DNA from: an uncultured Bacteroidales bacterium | Lineage (GTDB): Bacteria; Bacteroidota; Bacteroidia; Bacteroidales; Bacteroidaceae | NCBI GenBank assembly: GCA_902778265.1 | Contig: CACYXI010000009.1 | Coordinates: 1 to 48,224 of the forward strand | Length of the DNA stretch: 48,224 bases | Direction: 5' to 3' | Shown here: piece by piece, positions 42,489 through 48,224 of the stretch | Numbering within the stretch: the first letter of the stretch is position 1 | How the letters are laid out: the number at the start of each line of letters is the position of its first letter | Made by a program: the position numbers and the translations under genes | The notes under the pieces: model-generated | Databases searched by the model: none | What the model was told of the DNA's origin: nothing | What the model saw: the letters and a program-made list of their open reading frames with translations, nothing else

Positions 42489-42917
42489 ATGAACTTAGGG
42501 GACATTTTTGAAAAGGACTATTACTTCGAGTTCGAGCCGAGGATGAATTATGAAACAGGTAAGGCAGCCCATAAGCTTCCACGAGGAACCAATGAGCCAA
42601 TACGGTTTACTCTTGAGGAAATGTACTTGCTGAGACTATTCTTTAAAGAATATGGGAGTGATGCGCTTTTTGATGAATTGTATGAGTTCAATGAAGACTT
42701 ATACCTTGATAACGCAGAAATCCTTTTGGATATTATATGTTCAAGACTTAACACTGTATATTCAGAAGATGAGATGATGGTAATGGACAACGTCTCACTG
42801 GATGACTATACGGTAATCTGGCCGGAGTCTTTGATTAATGACGTGCTCGATGACAATCTGCTTGACTGGAAAGCAATAGAAGCCGCAGAAGAGGATACGG
42901 ATGACGGTAATGATTAG
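42489..42917 (+). CDS. Hypothetical acidic protein, 142 aa
   Basis: Not recognised. It is strongly acidic, especially at the end (AIEAAEEDTDDGND), and mostly helical (RFTLEEMYLLRLFFKEYGSDALFDELYEFNEDLYLDNAEILLDIICSRL near 39-87). No signal peptide, membrane segment or Cys motif. It has its own -7 box and is followed after 46 bases by a small winged-helix gene with an AGGAG ribosome-binding site, so the two may share a transcript. It is one of the few plus-strand genes. Confidence 0.7.
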   Translation: MNLGDIFEKDYYFEFEPRMNYETGKAAHKLPRGTNEPIRFTLEEMYLLRLFFKEYGSDALFDELYEFNEDLYLDNAEILLDIICSRLNTVYSEDEMMVMDNVSLDDYTVIWPESLINDVLDDNLLDWKAIEAAEEDTDDGND

Positions 42918-42963
42918 CCCAACTTTGATACATTTAACAACATCAAACATAGGAGATATTATT

Positions 42964-43146
42964 ATGGCAACAAAAGACACAGTATTGGAGACTATGAAGT
43001 AGGCCGGCACGCCGCTCAATGCAGGTAAGATTGCAAATCTCTCTGGCCTTGACCGCAAGGAAGTGGATAAGGCTATGAAGGAACTCAAAGCTGAGGGCGC
43101 TATTGTATCGCCCGCCCGCTGCAAATGGGAACCTGCTAAGCAGTAA
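42964..43146 (+). pseudogene. Small winged-helix protein with in-frame TAG at codon 13
   Basis: From ATG 42964 (AGGAG at 42951-42955) the frame reads MATKDTVLETMK, then TAG (43000-43002), then [20 protein letters not shown] and [20 protein letters not shown] to TAA 43144-43146. The 60-codon product matches a small DNA-binding winged-helix family of Bacteroidetes. The TAG stands where Glu, Lys or Gln would be expected, and one base change would restore CAG, AAG or GAG. No good restart codon follows. It is a nonsense mutant, or less likely a read-through site. Confidence 0.72.
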
Positions 43147-43165
43147 CTGACTTTCAGAATTTGTT

Positions 43166-43204
43166 ACCACATTTGCTACATCTATGTGATGCAGCAAATG
43201 TGGT
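43166..43204. terminator. Strong stem-loop after the winged-helix gene
   Basis: ACCACATTTGCTACATC (43166-43182) pairs with GATGCAGCAAATGTGGT (43188-43204) at 16 of 17 positions around the loop TATGT. It lies 20 bases after the stop codon. No T-run follows on the plus strand, so it may be a Rho-assisted or bidirectional terminator. The region up to 43340 shows nothing else. Confidence 0.6.
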
Positions 43205-43340
43205 CTGTTGAAAGCATGGATAGCGCAGCTTGAAGGGAGCTATGACACTGTAAGTTTACTGATGTCGTCTGTAATTTTGCAATTCCTTTTAATCTTTACA
43301 TATTCAGTTTCGTTACTCCATAGTGGGCAATTATTTTAGT

Positions 43341-43937
43341 TTACTTCCATTCTACTGAGAGGTCGCGGAAGTTGAACGACATGTCCTGATTTCCCCATGT
43401 TGACGAATAGGCCTTTATTGTCAGCGATGCTATCCGCTTTGTTTCAATCGAAACATCAGCAAAGCGAAATTTCAGCTTAATATTGGTATTGCTGTCAATG
43501 GTGGGTTTGACATTCTCCATATTACCAAACTGATATTCATTGGTTTCGTAAGCATTGCCGGCATAGTCGGTAAATTGAGCTAGCGCCATCTGCTTCTCCC
43601 TGCTTTCGCCTGGATTGAATAGGTTGAGTGTTATAGTCAACTTCCCAGTAGCTTTGTCCCCAACTGCTGACACGAAACTATATTGATAGCCGTCGGCATC
43701 GGTGGTGTTCAGCGTCTGCTTGATGTCCAATGCCTTCTTGTACTCTGCGTTTCGGTCTGCAAGCTCATTAAGACGGGATTGCATGGAGGCTATCTGACCG
43801 TTCTGCGTTTCTAACTGACCCTTCAAGATCTTGACATCTCCTTCGAGTGTCTTGACACGATCTTCTACTTTAACTGTCTGTCCCGACATCGTGGCAGAGA
43901 AAACCACGCACATGATAAGCGTAATGATTTTGTTCAT
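43341..43937 (-). CDS. Exported coiled-coil protein of unknown function
   Basis: A 198-residue protein with a signal peptide (MNKIITLIMCVVFSATMSGQ, cut about residue 20), a coiled coil (KVEDRVKTLEGDVKILKGQLETQNGQIASMQSRLNELADRNAEYKKAL, ~23-70) and a beta-rich C-terminal domain (GKLTITLNLFNPGES; FADVSIETKRIASLTIKAYSS). It is probably periplasmic or surface-bound as a trimer or dimer through the coiled coil. No family recognised. It has its own near-consensus promoter and stands between the conjugation genes and the boundary zone. Confidence 0.75.
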   Translation of the reverse strand: MNKIITLIMCVVFSATMSGQTVKVEDRVKTLEGDVKILKGQLETQNGQIASMQSRLNELADRNAEYKKALDIKQTLNTTDADGYQYSFVSAVGDKATGKLTITLNLFNPGESREKQMALAQFTDYAGNAYETNEYQFGNMENVKPTIDSNTNIKLKFRFADVSIETKRIASLTIKAYSSTWGNQDMSFNFRDLSVEWK

Positions 43938-43961
43938 AAGATACGTTGTTGATGTATGCTA

Positions 43962-43992
43962 CAAAGGTAATGATAATTTGGCAAAGAACAAT
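43962..43992 (-). promoter_or_regulatory. Promoter of the exported coiled-coil gene
   Basis: On the minus strand ATTG (43992-43989), exactly 19 bases, then TACCTTTG (43969-43962), 24 bases before the ATG at 43937. It deviates from the Bacteroidetes consensus only in the first base of the -33 box. Confidence 0.65.
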
Positions 43993-44091
43993 GGGATATT
44001 CCCTACAGATTGAGAGAATACCCCTATTGATGCTTAATTACTTGCAATAACTTACTGAGAATTGAGCAGGCTCTTTATCATTTCTTCTATC

Positions 44092-46341
44092 TCACGGTTC
44101 ACTCGCGCAAAGTTGCGGTTGAGCATGACTTCCTTCTGACGGGCATCCTTGAAGGAGGTCAACGTATTGAGCTTCTTCCTTCTTAATCTCAGCCATATTG
44201 AAGTTGGTTTTGCAAAAGTACTTCGTCGTCCTGAACTCTGGGCTATCCTCAAGATTGATGCTGCTGAAGGAGCTGCGCTCCGTGGGTGTGAAGTCACGGG
44301 CAGCCTGTCCGGCGAGCCAACCAGTGGCCATGTCGGCTATCTTGGCTGCAGGGACGAGGTTGTCCATCTTCTCGCTGATGGAGGTGCTGACCTTTGAGTC
44401 GTTGATGGTGATGGACTTTGAGGTCTGCTTGGCCTTGCCGAAGACATCGTTCTGTGCCCATTCCAGCGTTTCCTTGTTACGGGCAGCACCCATGAAGATG
44501 TTGCCGCAAGTGGTGATGATCTTCTGCATACCATTCTTGCCGTAGTCAGCCTCCAACTGGGGTAGTTCCTGGAAGCCGAGGGTTACGGCTACCTTGTTGC
44601 TTCGTGCCGTACCGATAAGGCGGTCTATCTTGTGGAAGTAGAGTGTGGGCAGCTCGTCAACGATGATGCTTACCGGCAGGTTGCCCTTGCTGTTGATACG
44701 CGTTACGAGTCGGTTGAGGATGAGGGCGTTGAGCGAGCCGATGACCTGTTCCTTTTCCGGGTCGTTGGCAATGACAAGATAGCTGGGACTGTTTCTGTCG
44801 GAAATTTTCAAGTCGAAGTCGTCGCCGGTGAACACCCAGTAAGCCTCTGGGGAAACAAGACGGGCGGCATTGACACGGAGCGTTCCAACCATACCCTCAA
44901 GCTGGTCATTGGCCTTGTTCTTATAGGCACTTTGGAACGGTGCCATGAGGGACATGATCTTTGAATCTTGCATGAGAATGTCAAAAACTTCGCTGTAGCT
45001 GCGGCCTAAGAAGCTGAGCACATGGGGCATATCTGAGTACTCGCCCGTGATGGTGTCGGGCTCCACTTCGTTGCCGTCCTCGTCCTCGTACCAGCAACGT
45101 TCGATGCGTATCTCCTGCTTATTACCATTGAGATAGGTGAAGCCGTTCAAGTCGACAAACATATCGTCACTGTCGGTGGAGACATTGTTGCTATTACAGT
45201 CGATGAAGTCCAATACCACGTTGCCCCGCTCATCCAAAGCCTTATAGTCTCTCCAACTGCGTATGACAAGACGGAGCTTCCGGTTATTCCACAGCACATA
45301 GCGGTTCAGCTTTTTGCCGTCCTTATAGCCGGTGGGGTGGAAGTTGACGAAGAAGTAGATAATGGCGGCAAGGAAGTTCTCGGCGGAGTTCTGGAAGAAA
45401 GCCTCGCTTCCGCCTTTCTTTTCTCCACCTCCCTTATTCAGAGAGGCAAGCAGTGTGGCTGCCGTCTCGGAAGCTGCCGCCAAGTCGGGGATGTACTTCC
45501 GCTGGATGGGGTTCACCCTGTTACTATATTCCACGTCGGTAAAGTTGACGATGCGGAAGCCGCAGTTCTTGGGCAGCTTGCCCTGTTTGCGGTTCTTGCA
45601 GTACTGGTAGAAGAGGTTCCTTGCCAAAGCCGGGAACTTGTAGTCATAGACCATCATGGCGAAGCCCTTGGCTGAATGTTGGCGGATGAACGGGTCAATG
45701 ATGCCGAAGGACTTACCGGAGCCGGGCGTTCCCAAGACGATGGTAGCACGGAAGGGGTTGATGATGTTGATCCAGCCGTGGTTCAGACGCTTCTTATAGT
45801 AGTAGACCATAGGGATATTGACACTGTACTCGTTCTCTTCCTTGTTCCGGCTCTGCTCGAAGCTCTCGTTTTCGAAATTCCATTTATCGTCGCCAATCTT
45901 CATGCCCAAGCATTTGGCGATGGCATCAAAGCCCTGGTGGATGAGCATCGTGCCGGAGACGGAGCAAAGGACATAGAGACAGCGGTTGAGGGAATAACCG
46001 GCAAAGAAGCCGTTGAGTGGCATATCATAGAAGATGAAGCACATGACAATCATGGACGCTCCGGCGAGTACGGGATAGAGCACCATCGTCTTGAGGTTCC
46101 ATTTCAAACTCTTGCGTGCTCTCGTTCCGATACAGGTAACGGTGATACAGATGAGTTCCATCACCTTGCAGGTAGCCACGGAGTCGAAGACCTTGAAGCG
46201 GTGAAAGAGCTCAAGGACAAAGGCGACCATGCGGTTGTCGGAGGTGATGGGCAGGTTCATCACGATCTCAACGATCAGTATCAGGTAGATGCACGAGCGA
46301 AACATACTGTACATCTGCTGTTGTTCACGGGTTTCTTCCAT
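44092..46341 (-). CDS. VirD4-type conjugation coupling protein (MobC/TraG family), C-terminus frameshifted
   Basis: It connects the relaxosome to the mating channel and drives DNA transfer. The protein has four N-terminal hydrophobic segments (~10-150), Walker A GTPGSGKS near 209-216, a Walker B-type SIIVDELPTLYFHKIDRL near 546-563 and late GFQELPQLEADYG. It ends after 749 residues in LLQGCPSEGSHAQPQLCASEP, which looks non-native. Another frame just after the TAC-GTT at ~44155 reads TSFKDARQKEVMLNRNFARV and NREIEEMIKSLL to a stop at 44052, which fits the family end. So about 35 C-terminal residues were lost through a small indel. GC content is higher than in the polysaccharide genes. Confidence 0.88.
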   Translation of the reverse strand: MEETREQQQMYSMFRSCIYLILIVEIVMNLPITSDNRMVAFVLELFHRFKVFDSVATCKVMELICITVTCIGTRARKSLKWNLKTMVLYPVLAGASMIVMCFIFYDMPLNGFFAGYSLNRCLYVLCSVSGTMLIHQGFDAIAKCLGMKIGDDKWNFENESFEQSRNKEENEYSVNIPMVYYYKKRLNHGWINIINPFRATIVLGTPGSGKSFGIIDPFIRQHSAKGFAMMVYDYKFPALARNLFYQYCKNRKQGKLPKNCGFRIVNFTDVEYSNRVNPIQRKYIPDLAAASETAATLLASLNKGGGEKKGGSEAFFQNSAENFLAAIIYFFVNFHPTGYKDGKKLNRYVLWNNRKLRLVIRSWRDYKALDERGNVVLDFIDCNSNNVSTDSDDMFVDLNGFTYLNGNKQEIRIERCWYEDEDGNEVEPDTITGEYSDMPHVLSFLGRSYSEVFDILMQDSKIMSLMAPFQSAYKNKANDQLEGMVGTLRVNAARLVSPEAYWVFTGDDFDLKISDRNSPSYLVIANDPEKEQVIGSLNALILNRLVTRINSKGNLPVSIIVDELPTLYFHKIDRLIGTARSNKVAVTLGFQELPQLEADYGKNGMQKIITTCGNIFMGAARNKETLEWAQNDVFGKAKQTSKSITINDSKVSTSISEKMDNLVPAAKIADMATGWLAGQAARDFTPTERSSFSSINLEDSPEFRTTKYFCKTNFNMAEIKKEEAQYVDLLQGCPSEGSHAQPQLCASEP

Positions 46342-46388
46342 AGCAAGGGGAGTATCAAGAATTTGAGAATTAGAGAATAGCGCTCACG

Positions 46389-46423
46389 GTAGGGGTAGGA
46401 CGGGGATAAACCCCGTCTCTACG
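46389..46423. repeat. GACGGGG-ATAAA-CCCCGTC palindromic repeat between tra genes
   Basis: A 7-bp perfect stem (46399-46405 with 46411-46417) is flanked by GTAG and CTAC, which nearly extend it. The form GACGGGGTTTATCCCCGTC on the other strand resembles a dispersed Bacteroidetes palindrome. It lies in the 96-base gap between traN and the coupling-protein gene and may attenuate transcription. Confidence 0.6.
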
Positions 46424-46437
46424 AGCACAACCGGACA

Positions 46438-47373
46438 TCAGTGGAGATTGATTAAAAGATCCGGCGAGAAGGAGTCCGCATTGAGGATGTCACGGTAGTT
46501 GATGTCGAGGTAGCTGACACGGCCGCTGATCTGATCCTCGGTGATTTCAAGGCGCAGCTTCTTCTCTTCGGGGAACGTGAGCTTCTTCAGTACGATGACA
46601 TTGCGGTAGGACTTCGTGAAGTGGTCGGCATGGTTGACCATATAGACGGGCGTAAGCTCGATGGTCTGTGAGTTCGTCGCCTTCAGTTCCTTCTTGTCCA
46701 TCAGCTTCAGACGGATCTCGGCAATGTCGTACTTGATGTTGCTCCTGTTCTCCAACGAGAAGTCGATGAAGAAGTAGTCACCGACGGTGTAGATGTTGTT
46801 CACCTGCGCTCGTATGCCATGCTGTTTGCCGTGCACACGGAAGCACTTGCGGCGGCTCATGAAGATGGACCAGCACAGACGCGACATATCACCCTGCGTC
46901 ATGCTCACCTCCGGGTTGGTGTAGTCGCGGATGTCCTCCTGTCCGACGGTATAGACGGAGTGGGCACGCTTTGGGGCTTTCGTGTAGTAGACGGTGAACT
47001 GTGCGATATGGCGCTCACCGATGACTGTTACCGTTCCCGCGAGTTCGTTGTCCATCAGCGTGGACTTGGGTTTCAGTCGGACGATGTTGTCGGCGCACTG
47101 GTTGCCTACGAGCTTGTCGGTGGAGATGTCCACGAGTTTGATGTTCTCCGGCATTATGAGATGGGTGGTCACCTGGTCGTTGACGTAGATGACGGTCTTC
47201 TGCAGGTTGCTATCGAAGATTCGGGCATCGTCCTCCGTGAGGCGGTGAATGTAACGGATGCGGACGGTATCGTTCTTCTCATTCTTGGTGATGTTGTCAC
47301 TGTTAACTGCGTTCTCTGCATGGGTTGGCAGGATGGCGACGGCCATCAGTGCCATGATGATAATCTTTTTCAT
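46438..47373 (-). CDS. traN: Conjugative transposon protein TraN (VirB9-like, DUF4138)
   Basis: A 311-residue exported protein: signal peptide MKKIIIMALMAVAILPTHA, then TVIYVNDQVTTHLIMPENIKLVDIST near 65-90 and VGNQCADNIVRLKP near 93-106, the hallmark of TraN in CTnDOT-like elements, and a C-terminal beta-rich domain. It forms part of the outer-membrane core of the mating channel together with TraM. Its start overlaps the TraM stop by 4 bases. Confidence 0.92.
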   Translation of the reverse strand: MKKIIIMALMAVAILPTHAENAVNSDNITKNEKNDTVRIRYIHRLTEDDARIFDSNLQKTVIYVNDQVTTHLIMPENIKLVDISTDKLVGNQCADNIVRLKPKSTLMDNELAGTVTVIGERHIAQFTVYYTKAPKRAHSVYTVGQEDIRDYTNPEVSMTQGDMSRLCWSIFMSRRKCFRVHGKQHGIRAQVNNIYTVGDYFFIDFSLENRSNIKYDIAEIRLKLMDKKELKATNSQTIELTPVYMVNHADHFTKSYRNVIVLKKLTFPEEKKLRLEITEDQISGRVSYLDINYRDILNADSFSPDLLINLH

Positions 47374-48224
47374 TCGTTCTGTGTGTTTATAAGATAGACA
47401 ATGGTGTTATACTTGATTTTGGCTTTGTTCTTTCTGATATTCTTCGACACGGCGGAACTTGCAGACTGGTACATGTTCTGCAGGGCTTGCAGGGCGATAA
47501 TCTCCGGGGACACGCCGCCGGTGCCGTTTACGTCGAACTGGATATTCTGCGCCGCGACATTGGAGCCTGCGTCCTTCACCATCTCGCGGAACGTGGACTC
47601 GGGGACATAAAAGCCCTCCATGCCGTCGTTGTCGAAAACGCTGAGATTGACCTTGATGAACTTGTTGCCAACGAGGATGCTCGTGATGTTGGCCATGACA
47701 CGCTGCTGTCCGAAGCCCGTGACGATGCCGTAGAGGTAGGAGCCTTTCTTGAGGCGGATGCCCTTGACGGTCACGTCGTCGAGGAGCTTGAAGCGCAGAC
47801 GGGTGCCCTCACGTGCCTTGGTGGTCTTGTCAATCATCGCCTTGATAAGGGGCTCATCAACATTCTCGGTGCTGGCTACGGTATTGAACTTCTCGCTGTT
47901 GTCCTCCTTAACCTTCTCGACAATCTCGGTCTTCTCTTCCTTCTTGTTTGATTTCTTTCGGGAGTTGCCGGTGAGGGCGTCTATCATTGCCTGTTGCTGC
48001 CGTCTCTCCTCGGCTTCCTCCTCCCTGTCGCGCTGTTCCTGCTCGGCATAGTAGCGGCGCTGGCGGTCCATGCTGCGGTTCTGGATGCGCTCCAGCTCAC
48101 GGGCATAGTCGTTGAGGTCGTCCTGCTGGGTGCGTCCGCCGCCATAGCTGCGATTGACATAGTCATTGCCTCTATAGCTGCTGCCATAGCCGTTGATGCG
48201 GTTCATGTTGGCCTGCTGACGCTC
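47370..48224 (-). CDS. traM: Conjugative transposon protein TraM (VirB10-like), 5' end beyond window
   Basis: The frame is open to the right edge; the six codons before the first visible Met (48206) read ERQQAN, so the true start and the inner-membrane helix lie outside. Visible parts are a Gln/Arg/Glu-rich linker (~residues 25-75 from 48206), then the VirB10-like beta-barrel region: GTRLRFKLLDDVTVKGIRLKKGSYLYGIVTGFGQQRV near 133-170 and VSPEIIALQALQNMYQSASSAVSKNIRKNKAKIKYNT near the end. It spans the periplasm and gates the mating channel. It is coupled to traN. Confidence 0.9.
   Translation of the reverse strand, partial: ERQQANMNRINGYGSSYRGNDYVNRSYGGGRTQQDDLNDYARELERIQNRSMDRQRRYYAEQEQRDREEEAEERRQQQAMIDALTGNSRKKSNKKEEKTEIVEKVKEDNSEKFNTVASTENVDEPLIKAMIDKTTKAREGTRLRFKLLDDVTVKGIRLKKGSYLYGIVTGFGQQRVMANITSILVGNKFIKVNLSVFDNDGMEGFYVPESTFREMVKDAGSNVAAQNIQFDVNGTGGVSPEIIALQALQNMYQSASSAVSKNIRKNKAKIKYNTIVYLINTQNE

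Noticed and set aside
45676-46380. 234-codon open frame on the plus strand, and other plus-strand frames between 44.1 and 48.0 kb
   Set aside because: They lie wholly opposite the tra genes. Their composition follows the codon structure of the GC-rich genes beneath, with no signal, motif or independent start context.

Overview
The window looks like a chromosomal accessory region of a Bacteroidales bacterium, most likely Prevotella or a close relative. The reasons are Bacteroidetes-type promoters (-33 TTTG, 19-bp spacer, -7 TAnnTTTG), an UpxY/NusG-type regulator at the head of a surface-polysaccharide operon, CTnDOT-type TraM and TraN genes, and characteristic short palindromic repeats between genes.

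Layout: nearly everything is on the minus strand. (i) 44.1-48.2 kb: part of a conjugative element (TraM, open at the window edge; TraN; a VirD4-type coupling protein whose last ~35 residues have shifted out of frame). (ii) 42.2-43.9 kb: a boundary zone with a 5'-truncated free-methionine-sulfoxide-reductase remnant, a small acidic protein, a winged-helix gene with an in-frame TAG, and a small exported coiled-coil protein. (iii) 41.9 kb down to 1.5 kb: a ~40-kb surface-polysaccharide locus headed by a long UpxY-like antiterminator with a consensus promoter. (iv) 27.9-33.9 kb: a five-gene anti-phage-like cassette inside that locus. (v) 1-1.4 kb: two genes of unknown role, one running off the left edge.

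The polysaccharide locus encodes a flippase (Wzx), a polymerase (Wzy), GDP-fucose synthesis (gmd, fcl) with a GT11 fucosyltransferase, UDP-galactopyranose mutase, further glycosyltransferases (two GT4, GT2, GT26, Caps_synth, DUF4422), a pyruvyltransferase, a ThDP enzyme plus an SDR, and several acyltransferases. It has two alcohol-phosphate modules. One is a full phosphocholine-type set (LicA fused to a nucleotidyltransferase-like domain, LicB permease, LicC, LicD) with an outer-membrane TorF-like barrel translationally coupled to licA. The other is a TagD-type cytidylyltransferase fused to a Gfo/Idh oxidoreductase, with an SDR and a second LicD, which suggests a CDP-polyol. The arrangement recalls pneumococcal lic1/lic2. 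No initial phosphoglycosyltransferase, Wza or Wzz is visible here.

Three decoration genes carry long G or C tracts (9, 12 and 9 bases). Two of these genes are out of frame as read and would be restored by losing one base. In both tract-bearing membrane acyltransferases the tract lies just before the last membrane helix. This suggests slipped-strand phase variation of surface decoration. An SDR gene is also broken at a G6 run.

The defense-like cassette (AbiH, C5 DNA methyltransferase, GHKL ATPase with a C-terminal TIR-like domain, dGTPase, primase-like protein) is compact, preceded by a perfect inverted repeat overlapping a predicted -7 box, and its last gene overlaps the next capsule gene. 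It is the best candidate for an undescribed system. All functional statements rest on motif reading; no database search was run.
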